Source: an uncultured Bacteroides sp. (GTDB taxonomy: Bacteria; Bacteroidota; Bacteroidia; Bacteroidales; Bacteroidaceae). From it: a DNA stretch of 64,000 nucleotides. The position numbers were made by a program, and so were the translations under genes. Of the stretch, positions 42,381 through 51,445 are shown in pieces. The stretch spans positions 1 to 64,000 of the forward strand of contig UQVZ01000019.1 of the NCBI GenBank assembly GCA_900544675.1, written 5' to 3'. Each line of letters opens with the position of its first letter. The first letter of the stretch is position 1. The notes beneath the pieces are model-generated. The model saw nothing but the letters and a program-made list of their open reading frames with translations. It had not been told where the DNA came from and searched no databases.

Positions 42381-43956
42381 ATCCCAAAACCTTAAAAGCA
42401 TTTACCAACTCTGCTTCGTTCGCATCCCATCTTCTTTTCAGTTCATCAAATTTATGACTCATTTCAGTGAGTGCAGCCTTATAGTCTATTTCCGTATCCC
42501 GGTCAACAAACTCAATATATCGGGAAGGCACAAGCGAATATCCTTTTTCCCGGATTTCACCGATATGGGCAGCATAATATAACTCAGGCTCGGCATATTC
42601 GGCATAATTCTCCGTCTGCCAGTCAAAATATATTTTGCAAACTCGCTCAATCTGATTTCCCGACAGCCGGACATACTTCTTCTCATAAATGTTTTCGTTC
42701 CAAGTCCGCAAATCAATAAAGAGAATCTCACCTGTGCGGTTTCGCAACTGCCTGCCATGCCAAGGTCCGCCTTTCTTGTTGTTGTTTAGAATCCAGAGCG
42801 TAACAGATATATCAGTGGAATAGAACATATTGCGCGGCAAGACAATGATAGCTTCAACTTTGTCATTCTCAATGAGCTGTTTGCGTATCCCCAACGTGTC
42901 ACTGTCATCCAAAGCACCATTGGCAAGCAAGAATCCTGCCATGCCGCGACTGACATTCAGTTTGTTAAGGATATGAAGAATCCAAGCATAGTTAGCATTG
43001 CTGGCAGGTGGGACACCATAACCTTTCCAGCGCGGATCCGTCTCAAAACCTCCGTACTCAGCATACTTCTTCAAATTGAACGGCGGATTGGCCATAATGT
43101 AATCAAATTTGAGGTCCTTGTGCTGGTCATCGGAAAAGGTGGACACCGCACGGTTGCCCAAGTGATAGGAAATACCACGAATAGCCAGATTCATCTTAGC
43201 CAGTCGATAGGTCGCCGGTTCCGATTCTTGTCCGTATACATTGACGGCTTTCGTGTTACCGCCATGCGCTTCTATAAATTTCGTGGCCTGTACGAACATA
43301 CCTCCGGAACCGCAGCAAGGGTCATAGACCGTACCATCGAACGGCTCAATAAGCGAGGCGATAAGCTCTACGATGGAATGTGGCGTGTAAAATTCGCCTT
43401 CCTCTTTGTCGGCATTGATGGAAAAGGCTTGCAGGAAATATTCATACACACGCCCTATAAGGTCGTGATCTGTAAACTTCTGTGGATCTATCTTGTTAAT
43501 CTCGTCCACCACGCTTTTTAAAACGCCCGGTTCAAGAGCCGTTTTCGTAAAAATCTGCTGCGGCAGGGCATTTTTCAGTTTGGGTTCATTATCGTCCAGT
43601 GTTTTTATGGCTGTATCGAAAACAATAGCCATACTAGTAGGAGCCGTAAGAATCAATTTGTCCCAAAATGTTTCATCAGTCAAAAAAAACACACCATCCT
43701 GCATATACTGATTAGGACGAGACAGTTGCAATTCAACAAAAGCTTCATCATGAATGCCTTGAATCTCTACAATTTCATGCCGGATTTTGTCCTTCTGCTG
43801 TTTGAACCGTTCTCCTATGAATTTCAGAAACACCAGAGTCAATAGCAAATCGCGCTTATCAGTCATGGCGGCACGTCCCCTCAAACTGTTGCGGCAATTG
43901 AAAAGTATTGTTTCTAAGTTTTCCTCCTTTGCTATCTTTGTTTGTTTCTTTGCCAT
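42367..43956 (-). CDS. hsdM: Type I restriction-modification DNA methyltransferase subunit M
   Basis: A 529-residue N6-adenine methyltransferase subunit. The N-terminal HsdM helical domain (about 10-140) is followed by EEGEFYTPHSIVELIASL. SAM motif I is VYDPCCGSGGMFVQA and the catalytic motif IV is YIMANPPFNLKKY, with LLANGALDDSDTLGIRKQLI and RNMFYSTDISVTLWIL after it. The C-terminus (KAALTEMSHKFDELKRRW) probably contacts HsdS. It is the first gene of the leftward defence operon; no clean -7/-33 pair is seen before it. Confidence 0.95.
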   Translation of the reverse strand: MAKKQTKIAKEENLETILFNCRNSLRGRAAMTDKRDLLLTLVFLKFIGERFKQQKDKIRHEIVEIQGIHDEAFVELQLSRPNQYMQDGVFFLTDETFWDKLILTAPTSMAIVFDTAIKTLDDNEPKLKNALPQQIFTKTALEPGVLKSVVDEINKIDPQKFTDHDLIGRVYEYFLQAFSINADKEEGEFYTPHSIVELIASLIEPFDGTVYDPCCGSGGMFVQATKFIEAHGGNTKAVNVYGQESEPATYRLAKMNLAIRGISYHLGNRAVSTFSDDQHKDLKFDYIMANPPFNLKKYAEYGGFETDPRWKGYGVPPASNANYAWILHILNKLNVSRGMAGFLLANGALDDSDTLGIRKQLIENDKVEAIIVLPRNMFYSTDISVTLWILNNNKKGGPWHGRQLRNRTGEILFIDLRTWNENIYEKKYVRLSGNQIERVCKIYFDWQTENYAEYAEPELYYAAHIGEIREKGYSLVPSRYIEFVDRDTEIDYKAALTEMSHKFDELKRRWDANEAELVNAFKVLGYGRE

Positions 43957-44198
43957 TGTCTTATTTCTATCAATTTTGTTAATCTAAAAGTATGTGCATC
44001 AATCTCTTTGGGTAAATTTTGATATTCCAACTTAGTTTCCAGACCCACAACTATAGCATATCGTTACAAAGTTAATTAATTCATCTAAAAAAAACGTAGA
44101 GTATAAGTAAAAATCACTTCAAGTTTTTTACTCATAAAAACCACATAACACTAATTCTATTAATGTGCTTCGTCAGATAGATGCTTAACTCAGCTATT

Positions 44199-44302
44199 GT
44201 TTCAAACAGTTTCACATAGGTGAAACACTTGTTTTATATAGGTGAAACACTTGTTTCAAGCAGCTGAAACAGTTGTTTCACCTTTTTGAAACAGGGTGAA
44301 AC
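44199..44302. repeat. Array of GTTTCA / TGAAAC motifs
   Basis: Nine copies of GTTTCA or its complement TGAAAC fall within 104 bases, in mixed orientation, allowing many alternative hairpins. A 19-base unit ATAGGTGAAACACTTGTTT occurs twice in tandem (from 44216 and 44238). It lies about 240 bases upstream of hsdM. The rest of 43957-44400 has no gene I can support; the array is the only structure seen. Confidence 0.75.
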
Positions 44303-44404
44303 AAAAATTGCATCGACTCAAGCTACCTGATATCTGCTGCAAGACATCTGATTCTGTCAGGCTTCGCATAGGCTGAATCTTCCACGCGGGAACGCCTGAA
44401 GGCA

Positions 44405-44452
44405 CAAAAAAAGCCAACCTATCCACTCGTTTTGAATATGGATGGGTTGGCT
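44405..44452 (-). terminator. Intrinsic terminator of the sulfonation operon
   Basis: On the minus strand, AGCCAACCCATCC (44452-44440) pairs with GGATAGGTTGGCT (44424-44412, one mismatch) and is followed by an eight-T run. It lies 40 bases after the sulfotransferase stop. Confidence 0.88.
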
Positions 44453-44491
44453 CGTTTGATTATCGGTGCAATCCCTGCATCAAGAAGGGAC

Positions 44492-45598
44492 TCAAAGCTT
44501 ATAGCCCCATTCGTCGAGGGCAAAGCCCCAGTGCTTTTCCACCAGTTCCACGGTTTCGGACTTATACTGGTATTTGTTCTTCTTGTAGCCTTTCTTCTTG
44601 TTGACGTAGGCTTCGATGGCAGGACGCGCTTCGTCAAATCCGGGCAAGGAAAGTTTCTGGTAAATCTCCTGCGTCAAGTCGAAAGCATTCTTCTCGTAAT
44701 CCTCAAAGCGGATTTCCACCAAATTGCCTTCGGGGATGAAATGCTTGTCTGCCTCGTACTTGTGATACAGCTTGGCATATACCGTGAGGATGTTCTCCTG
44801 AAGCTCTTCGGGAGTGATGTCCTGCAACTGAAGCGGCTTGATGGTGTTGGTAAAGAAGCTCCGGGTAGACTCGAACACGGTATAAGGGTTGCGCATCAAG
44901 TAAATGAACTTGGCATTGGGGAACATCTTGACCAGCTCTTTCACACGTCCGGTGTGAGGCGGGTTCTTGCTCAGGAACTGTGTGCCTCCGGTATTCCATA
45001 ACGAAATCTTGATGAGTTTGGTGAAAGTCTCTTCGAAGATCTTCAGTTCAGCATCGGTAATGTCGTCGAAAAGCAGATACTTGTCGGCATACTCCTGCGT
45101 ATGGCGGGGCAGGAACCAGAAGTTGTAATACGTGTAAGGCATCATGTTGGTCAAGGCGAACTCTTCCTCTTGCGGAAGGTCGACCGCCAGCTCCATGTTG
45201 TCGGTAGGCCGCTTGTCGGGCATCAGCCAACTCATATTTTTCTTGAAGAAAGGCTGTCCCCACATCATCAGGTGCGGAAAGACGGTCTGATACGTGGTAT
45301 TATAGCCGAAATGCTTGTCACACGAAAAGACATTGTGCATAAAGGTAGTTCCGCTCCGCCAATGTCCCAGGATAAATACCGGGTCGTGTTCGAGCGGCTT
45401 GGAAGCCAACAGCTTTTCATATTTCTTGTCTTGCAAAGGCTTCAACGTAGAGAGCAGGCGGCACACGGCTTTCGTCAGGCGGAACTTGCCCTGATAAGCA
45501 GGACCGATGACACGCCCTTTGGTTATTTCATTGAATGTTTTCCAGTCGGCACCCACCAGGGTGTTTACCGGCAATTTGCTGAATTCTAATAAGCCCAT
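44492..45598 (-). CDS. PAPS-dependent sulfotransferase
   Basis: A 368-residue soluble sulfotransferase. The phosphosulfate-binding loop is FILGHWRSGTTFMHNVF (about 73-89) and the 3'-phosphate site is SKNPPHTGRVKELVKMFPNAKFIYLMRNPYTVFESTRSFF. The C-terminus is basic (VNKKKGYKKNKYQYKS). It is the last gene of a leftward operon that makes the donor PAPS and recycles its by-product. The set resembles a B. thetaiotaomicron cluster reported to sulfonate cholesterol and other steroids (BT_0416, recalled from memory). The acceptor here is not proven; a sphingolipid, sterol or surface glycan is possible. Confidence 0.9.
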   Translation of the reverse strand: MGLLEFSKLPVNTLVGADWKTFNEITKGRVIGPAYQGKFRLTKAVCRLLSTLKPLQDKKYEKLLASKPLEHDPVFILGHWRSGTTFMHNVFSCDKHFGYNTTYQTVFPHLMMWGQPFFKKNMSWLMPDKRPTDNMELAVDLPQEEEFALTNMMPYTYYNFWFLPRHTQEYADKYLLFDDITDAELKIFEETFTKLIKISLWNTGGTQFLSKNPPHTGRVKELVKMFPNAKFIYLMRNPYTVFESTRSFFTNTIKPLQLQDITPEELQENILTVYAKLYHKYEADKHFIPEGNLVEIRFEDYEKNAFDLTQEIYQKLSLPGFDEARPAIEAYVNKKKGYKKNKYQYKSETVELVEKHWGFALDEWGYKL

Positions 45599-45603
45599 AA
45601 ATA

Positions 45604-45724
45604 ATGAAGAATTAAGAATGAAGAATTAAGAATGAAAAATCAGTTGATGCTTGAAGATGTGTCCCTGTCACGCTGAATTTATCATCCAGGAAGTTGTCTT
45701 CATTCTTAATTCTTCATTCTTCAT
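45604..45724. repeat. Family A hairpin between cysN and the sulfotransferase gene
   Basis: The left arm at 45604-45635 (ATGAAGAATTAAGAATGAAG…) pairs with the right arm at 45697-45724. It lies inside an operon, so it could uncouple or reduce sulfotransferase expression relative to the PAPS genes. Confidence 0.72.
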
Positions 45725-45728
45725 TTAA

Positions 45729-47234
45729 TTAACGTTTTACTTCAATCGCGTATCCTTTCTGTTCCAAGACCTTCACCACGGTTTCTATGGCATCGTAGTG
45801 TTCGGGAGCAATGCCCAGTTTGGGCAGGTCGAGCACAGGAATCTCCATCGTAGTGTGCATATCTTTATCGTCTACCTTGCCGATAATCATTCCGGCGGCA
45901 CTGGTATTGTTGGTTATTGGGTCGATGAGAATAAAAGCACCTGTCGCCTTGTTTTGTGTATAAGGGTCAAAGAAAAGCTCTTTCGACGAAGTGATTACCA
46001 CGTGGGCAATCTGATTCAGTTGCAAAGGCACATCGTCTTTGTTCAACTTACCGTTCTCCACACTCAGATGCTCCATCGTATTGACATCTACCTTATATTT
46101 GATGCTATCAATGCGCGAACGGCTGGTGTTGGTAGTCTGCTTCAAGAAGAAAGATTTTTCCATATCCATCTTTTCTTCGTCCATCCAGACAAGCATAGCT
46201 TCGAAATTGCGTCCTATCTGCGGCATATTGTCGGGATGAACCAGCATCTCTCCGCGTGACACATCGATTTCGTCTTCCAAAGTCAGTGTAACCGACATCG
46301 GCGGAAAAGCATAATCGCATTCGCCGTCGGGCGAATAAACGGCTTTGACACGGGTTTTCTTGCCCGAAGGCAATGCCACCACCTCATCCCCCTTATGCAC
46401 AACGCCCGAAGCTACTTTCGAAGAGAAGCCCCGGAAGTCGAGATTGGGTCGCAACACGTATTGCACCGGATAGCGGAAGTCGGTCAGATTGTGGTCGTTC
46501 CCGATATGAACGGTTTCGAGATACTCCAGCAAGGCAGGGCCGTCGTACCACGGTGTACGTGCAGATTTCTCTACCACATTGTCCCCATCAAGCGCGGAAA
46601 GCGGTATGCAGGTAACATCGGGTACACCCAGCGGAGCGATGAACGCCTTGTAGTCTGCCACAATCTTGTCGAACACTTCTTTCGAGAAGTCTACCAAGTC
46701 CATCTTATTGACCGCCAAGACCACATGCTTGATGCCCAGCAGCGAAACTAAATAGGAATGACGGCGGGTCTGGGTAATGACGCCGGCACGGGCATCCACC
46801 AGAATAACCGCCAGGTTTGCGGTAGAGCCTCCGGTAATCATATTGCGCGTGTACTGCTCATGTCCCGGAGTATCGGCAATGATGAACTTGCGGTGGTTGG
46901 TAGAGAAGTAGCGGTATGCCACATCGATTGTGATTCCCTGCTCGCGCTCTGCCTTCAAACCGTCGAGCAACAAGGCATAATCGATGTGTTCGCCTGCGTT
47001 TCCCACGCGCTTGCTATCGCGCTCAAGGGCATCAAGCTGGTCTTCGTAAATTTTCTTGCTATCGAAAAGCAACCTGCCAATCAAGGTCGACTTTCCATCG
47101 TCGACCGAGCCGGCGGTAAGAAAGCGAAGCAAGTCTTTTTCCTCGTCCTTCTTCAAGAACTCTTCAATCGACATCTTGCCTCTGACTTCGCCTTCCATCG
47201 GATTTCCACATTTGGTTTTATCTATTTCTTCCAT
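45729..47234 (-). CDS. cysN: Sulfate adenylyltransferase GTPase subunit
   Basis: A 501-residue EF-Tu-like GTPase that drives ATP sulfurylase (with CysD) to make adenylyl sulfate. The P-loop is AGSVDDGKSTLIGRL (about residues 41-55), G3 is ADTPGHEQYTRNM, and G4 VNKMDLVD. Beta-barrel domains follow (PVQYVLRPNLDFRGFSSKVASG). There is no fused APS kinase domain, since cysC is separate. cysD lies 56 bases upstream. Confidence 0.95.
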   Translation of the reverse strand: MEEIDKTKCGNPMEGEVRGKMSIEEFLKKDEEKDLLRFLTAGSVDDGKSTLIGRLLFDSKKIYEDQLDALERDSKRVGNAGEHIDYALLLDGLKAEREQGITIDVAYRYFSTNHRKFIIADTPGHEQYTRNMITGGSTANLAVILVDARAGVITQTRRHSYLVSLLGIKHVVLAVNKMDLVDFSKEVFDKIVADYKAFIAPLGVPDVTCIPLSALDGDNVVEKSARTPWYDGPALLEYLETVHIGNDHNLTDFRYPVQYVLRPNLDFRGFSSKVASGVVHKGDEVVALPSGKKTRVKAVYSPDGECDYAFPPMSVTLTLEDEIDVSRGEMLVHPDNMPQIGRNFEAMLVWMDEEKMDMEKSFFLKQTTNTSRSRIDSIKYKVDVNTMEHLSVENGKLNKDDVPLQLNQIAHVVITSSKELFFDPYTQNKATGAFILIDPITNNTSAAGMIIGKVDDKDMHTTMEIPVLDLPKLGIAPEHYDAIETVVKVLEQKGYAIEVKR

Positions 47235-47290
47235 GGTGTTCTTTTAATCAATAATACTATTTCCTTCTTTTTTGCCGAAAGCCTCTGCGC

Positions 47291-48202
47291 TTAGAAATAT
47301 CCTTCGCGCTTCTTTTCCTCCATGCTGGCATCCTGGTCAAAGTCGATGACACGGGTAGTACGTTCACTCTTGGTGGTGGTCATCATTTCTTCCACAATCT
47401 TCTCAATGGTATCGGCTTCGCTCTCGATGGCTCCCGTCAGCGGCCAGCATCCCAATGTGCGGAAACGGATTTTCTTCATCTCAATCTTGTCACGGTATTT
47501 CTCGGGCAAACGGTCATCATCGGGCATAATCAACTGACCGTCTATATTCACCGTAGGACGCACCTTGGCGAAATACAAAGGAACAATAGGTATCTTTTCG
47601 AGACGGATGTATTGCCATACGTCCAGTTCGGTCCAGTTGCTCAACGGGAATACACGGATGCTTTCTCCCTTACGGATGCGGGTGTTGTAGATATCCCACA
47701 ATTCCGGACGCTGGTTCTTGGGGTCCCACTGGTGGAACTCATTACGGAAAGAGAAAATACGTTCCTTGGCACGCGACTTCTCTTCATCACGGCGCGCACC
47801 GCCAAATGCGGCATCGAACTTGTATTTATCCAGCGCATGAAGCAACGCCTGTGTCTTCATCAGGTCGGTATGTACCTTGCTGCCATGGGTAAAAGGTCCC
47901 ACTCCGGCACGGAAAGCTTCCATATTGCTTTCCACAATCAGTTTCCAACCGTGTTCTTTGGCGTATGCGTCACGAAACTGAAGCATTTCCTTAAACTTCC
48001 ATTTCGAATCAATGTGCATCAGGGGGAAAGGTGCTTTGCCTGGCGCAAAGGCTTTCTCGGCAAGACGCACCATCACCGATGAATCTTTCCCGATACTGTA
48101 CAGCATCACGGGATTCTCGAACGCGGCAGCCACCTCACGGATAATGTGAATCGACTCGGCTTCGAGTTCTTTCAAATGGCTCAAGTTATATTCTTCTTGC
48201 AT
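47291..48202 (-). CDS. cysD: Sulfate adenylyltransferase subunit 2
   Basis: A 303-residue N-type ATP pyrophosphatase-like subunit. Its PP-loop is PVMLYSIGKDSSVMVRLAEKAF, with ALDKYKFDAAFGGARRDEEKSRAKERIFSFR and GESIRVFPLSNWTELDVWQYI. It ends FDQDASMEEKKREGYF, the usual CysD tail. The start at MQEEYNLSHLKELEAES was chosen over an upstream GTG/ATT-like start, because the longer frame would run into the end of cysC. Confidence 0.95.
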   Translation of the reverse strand: MQEEYNLSHLKELEAESIHIIREVAAAFENPVMLYSIGKDSSVMVRLAEKAFAPGKAPFPLMHIDSKWKFKEMLQFRDAYAKEHGWKLIVESNMEAFRAGVGPFTHGSKVHTDLMKTQALLHALDKYKFDAAFGGARRDEEKSRAKERIFSFRNEFHQWDPKNQRPELWDIYNTRIRKGESIRVFPLSNWTELDVWQYIRLEKIPIVPLYFAKVRPTVNIDGQLIMPDDDRLPEKYRDKIEMKKIRFRTLGCWPLTGAIESEADTIEKIVEEMMTTTKSERTTRVIDFDQDASMEEKKREGYF

Positions 48203-48240
48203 AAATCTATATTTTAATCTATTTTCAGCTTTTTCAGCAA

Positions 48241-48837
48241 TCATTTCTTAGTGACACGCGGCAAGACCACATCCAGCAACCGGCGGACAGAGTCTTCCAA
48301 CGAAAGCCGGGACGTATCGAGCGACAAATCGGGATGCACAGGAACCTCGAAGGGAGCAGAAACACCTGTGAACTCCTTGATTTCTCCCCGGCGTGCCTTG
48401 GCATACAGCCCTTTCACGTCACGACGTTCACATTCCTCGATGGGAGTGCTTACATAGACTTCGACAAAATCTTCTTCGCCGATAATATGTGCTGCCATCT
48501 CGCGCAACGCATTGCTCGGACTGATGAACGCGGCTATCGTAATGATACCCGTATCGACAAACAATTTTCCCACTTCGGCTATACGACGGATATTCTCCAC
48601 ACGGTCTGCTTCCGAAAAGCCTAAGTTGCTGTTGATGCCGCTCCGGATATTGTCCCCGTCAAGAATACGGCATAACAAGCGACGTTTCTGAAGTTCACGC
48701 TCCAGGGCAATGGCTATCGTACTCTTTCCCGGACCGCTCAGCCCGGTGAACCAGACCATCAGACCGCGTTGCCCCAACAGGGCTTCTTTGTCGGCTCGTC
48801 CCAACATCTTGTCAAATATCGGATAAATATTATTCAT
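48241..48837 (-). CDS. cysC: Adenylylsulfate kinase
   Basis: A 198-residue kinase that phosphorylates adenylyl sulfate to PAPS. The P-loop is TGLSGPGKSTIAIALE (about 31-46), then LDGDNIRSGINSNLGFSEADRVENIRRIAEV. FVEVYVSTPIEECERRDVKGLYAKARRGEIKEFTGV and the C-terminal lid follow. Proline in GLSGPGKS replaces the more common Ala/Ser. The gene is between the SLC13 carrier and cysD. Confidence 0.95.
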   Translation of the reverse strand: MNNIYPIFDKMLGRADKEALLGQRGLMVWFTGLSGPGKSTIAIALERELQKRRLLCRILDGDNIRSGINSNLGFSEADRVENIRRIAEVGKLFVDTGIITIAAFISPSNALREMAAHIIGEEDFVEVYVSTPIEECERRDVKGLYAKARRGEIKEFTGVSAPFEVPVHPDLSLDTSRLSLEDSVRRLLDVVLPRVTKK

Positions 48838-48898
48838 TGGCTTTATTTCTTAGTTTACAATTAATAGGATTCTTGGTGACAAAGTGACGGCATCCCAC

Positions 48899-50467
48899 TC
48901 AAGCCGGCACGAAAGGCCATATCAAAGGGATAAGCCCCACCGACAAAATCATGACAATCAGGTCCATCGGAAGACCGATTTTCAAGAAATCGGTAAACTT
49001 ATAGTTTCCGGCTCCCTGCACAATCAGGTTGGTCTGATAACCGATAGGAGTAGCGAAACCAGCCGATGCCGCGATACAAATGGCAATAAAGAACGGCATC
49101 GGGTCTACGCCAAACTTGTCTGCGGTCTCAAGAGCAAGCGGGAAAGCCAAAGCCGCCGCGGCATTGTTCGTAATCAGCTCGGTCACAAGCAGAGTTACAA
49201 AGTAGAGCAGAGCAAGCGCGCCCCACGCACCCAGCGAACCCGAAACGTCTTTGATGAAATTGGCTATGAGTGCCGCCAGTCCCGATTCTTCCATCGCCGC
49301 ACTGATGGCAAAGGCACAGGCGATGGTGATAAGGATGTCCCAACTGATGTATTTGGTGTATTTCTTTGGCGGGAAAAGTTTGAGCCACGCCATCACTACG
49401 GCGGTGACCGAAGCGAAGAAGAACATATCCATCTTCACGTTGGGGAAAGCTTCCTGGAAATAAGGCAGTTCGCCGATTGTGGCGCCGATAATCATGATGA
49501 GCAGCAATGCCAGTGCTGTCCATTTCTTCCATACAGGCATCGGACGGGAAGGAATCTCCTTGCCGTTCGTCATCATCAGGAAGACCGAAGAGTCACCCCA
49601 AGTCTTAGTAAAAGCCTCATCGGCAAGCAAGACCAGCGTATCGCCTTCCTGCAACCGCACTTCACCCAAGTTTTCGGTAATGACCTGTCCTCCCTGACGT
49701 ATTTCTTTCACCTCTGCACCATAACGCCGCTTGAAGTCGAAACTCTTCAGTTTCCGTTTCAATCCCGGAAAACGTGAGGCAAGCACTACCTCTACGATAT
49801 GTTGCCCGGACTCTACCGCCGCGTCCGCCTCTTCTTCTTCGAAGTTATCGGGACGCTCGTCGGGGAGCAGCTTTTTCGAGGTCAGCACGATGAAAAGCAA
49901 TCCAGCCACCGTAATGGGAATACCGATAAAGGCAAGGTCGAACATTTTCAGTCCTTCCAGCCCACGGTCAATCATCATTCCGTGCACCACCAGGTTGGTC
50001 GATGTGCCGATAAGGGTACACAAGCCACCCAAAATCGTGGCATACGACAACGGTATCAGGAACTTGGTGCACGACAATCCCACCTTCTTTGCCCACGTTT
50101 TCACAATCGGGGCGAAGATAACGACTACGGGAGTATTGTTGAGGAAAGCCGACACCGCGCTTACTACCGGGAGCAAACGCAACTGGGCTTGCATCACCGT
50201 CATCTTCCGCTCGGGCAGAAGTTTCTTTATGACCGTGGCAAGTGCACCGCTCTGACGGACTCCTTCACTTACCAAAAAGAGCAAAGCTACCGTTATCATT
50301 CCCCGGTTGCTGAAGCCGGCCACCATCTGTTTGGGAGTAATGATACCTGCCGCCATGAACACGACCACCAGGCTCAGCAAGACGATGCCCGGACGCATCT
50401 TGTCGAGAATAAGCGCGACAAGCATCCCTATCAGCCCCAGCAATACAAAGATTATCTCAAAATTCAT
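48899..50467 (-). CDS. SLC13-family permease, probable sulfate carrier
   Basis: A 522-residue inner-membrane carrier of the SLC13/citrate-transporter type: an N-terminal helix bundle with FSNRGMITVALLFLVSEGVRQSGA, and a soluble RCK_C/TrkA-C-like insert (about 205-295: EVVLASRFPGLKRKLKSFDFKRRYGAEV…LQEGDTLVLLA). A second helical half contains ELITNNAAAALAFPLAL and GFATPIGYQTNLIVQGAG. Position inside the PAPS operon argues for sulfate uptake; the family also moves dicarboxylates. Confidence 0.88.
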   Translation of the reverse strand: MNFEIIFVLLGLIGMLVALILDKMRPGIVLLSLVVVFMAAGIITPKQMVAGFSNRGMITVALLFLVSEGVRQSGALATVIKKLLPERKMTVMQAQLRLLPVVSAVSAFLNNTPVVVIFAPIVKTWAKKVGLSCTKFLIPLSYATILGGLCTLIGTSTNLVVHGMMIDRGLEGLKMFDLAFIGIPITVAGLLFIVLTSKKLLPDERPDNFEEEEADAAVESGQHIVEVVLASRFPGLKRKLKSFDFKRRYGAEVKEIRQGGQVITENLGEVRLQEGDTLVLLADEAFTKTWGDSSVFLMMTNGKEIPSRPMPVWKKWTALALLLIMIIGATIGELPYFQEAFPNVKMDMFFFASVTAVVMAWLKLFPPKKYTKYISWDILITIACAFAISAAMEESGLAALIANFIKDVSGSLGAWGALALLYFVTLLVTELITNNAAAALAFPLALETADKFGVDPMPFFIAICIAASAGFATPIGYQTNLIVQGAGNYKFTDFLKIGLPMDLIVMILSVGLIPLIWPFVPA

Positions 50468-50508
50468 ACGCTAAATTGAATGTTTAATAAGTCTGTTTCC
50501 GCATGTCC

Positions 50509-51336
50509 TTATTCCAACCGGTGCGGATAAACAATGAACGATGGGTTCAACAAATTTTCTTTATTGTATGCCAAAGGCACGGTAGTACCTGCCTGATACA
50601 CTTCGCCTCCGGCCGCACGCACGATAGCATGTCCTGCCGCCGTGTCCCACTCCATCGTGGGAGCATAGCGCGGATAAACATCCGCCTTGCCTTCGGCTAT
50701 CAGGCAGAGCTTCAACGAACTGCCTTTCGACACGGTTTCCACTTTCGGATGTTTCTCCTTTACCGTTTCAATAAAACGTTCCGTTTCGGCGTTGAGATGC
50801 GAGCGGGAAGCCACTACCACGTATGCGTCCTTTTGCGCGAAATCTTTTACGGGTAAGCGCATGCTCCGTTTTACCAAAGCGGCATAGTCTTCATCCGAAG
50901 CCAAGGAAGTAATCGATTCTACCTTAAAGGCTCCTTCTCCCATCGTGGAAAAATACAATTCCCGCGTCACAGGCACATAGATGACACCTCCTTCGGGCTT
51001 GCCCTCGCACACAAAAGCGATATTCACCGTAAACTCTCCGTTACGCTTGATGAATTCTTTCGTTCCGTCCAAAGGGTCAACCACCCAATACGTATGCCAG
51101 TCCTTCCGTTCGGCATAGGGAATCTGTTTTCCCTCTTCGCTCAATACCGGATAAGGCAAAGCCGACAACCGGCGCATAATCACTTCGTTCGAGCGCTTGT
51201 CGGCTATAGTCAGCGGCGAATTGTCCGCTTTCCGCTCTATCTCGAAATCCGCATTCGGATCTGTATAGACTTCCATGATGGCTGCTCCTGCCTCCAATGC
51301 GGCACGGATGGCTACCATAAGTTCATTCATTTCCAT
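50509..51336 (-). CDS. cysQ: 3'(2'),5'-bisphosphate nucleotidase
   Basis: A 275-residue inositol-monophosphatase-superfamily enzyme that removes PAP, the inhibitory by-product of PAPS-using transferases. The metal site is DNSPLTIADKRSNEVI, LSEEGKQIP and WVVDPLDGTKEFIKRNGEFTVNIA, with a second site WDTAAGHAIVRAAGGEVY. It is the first gene of the operon that ends with the sulfotransferase. That placement fits a cluster that uses PAPS heavily. The gap to the upstream permease (51337-51445) is AT-rich with no clear promoter. Confidence 0.93.
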   Translation of the reverse strand: MEMNELMVAIRAALEAGAAIMEVYTDPNADFEIERKADNSPLTIADKRSNEVIMRRLSALPYPVLSEEGKQIPYAERKDWHTYWVVDPLDGTKEFIKRNGEFTVNIAFVCEGKPEGGVIYVPVTRELYFSTMGEGAFKVESITSLASDEDYAALVKRSMRLPVKDFAQKDAYVVVASRSHLNAETERFIETVKEKHPKVETVSKGSSLKLCLIAEGKADVYPRYAPTMEWDTAAGHAIVRAAGGEVYQAGTTVPLAYNKENLLNPSFIVYPHRLE

Positions 51337-51445
51337 AGCTACCTGTTTAATTTGGCGTAAAATAACAGCTTTTTAATCTATTTTCATTCGTTTATATTTC
51401 GCTTTTTCTGTTCGGTCGCTTTGTTTATAACTTCTTTTATCATTT

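Noticed and set aside
44199..44302. GTTTCA-rich stretch as a CRISPR array
   Set aside because: Repeats are only 6-19 bases, occur in both orientations and have no regular spacers; there are no cas genes.
33710..44400. Defence island as an integrative element with integrase and att sites
   Set aside because: No integrase, relaxase or tRNA gene is seen, and no direct repeat was found at the two edges by eye.
51384..51443. 19-codon frame (MIKEVINKATEQKK…) between the permease and cysQ
   Set aside because: It is short, without a ribosome-binding site or repeat context; chance is likely in an AT-rich gap.
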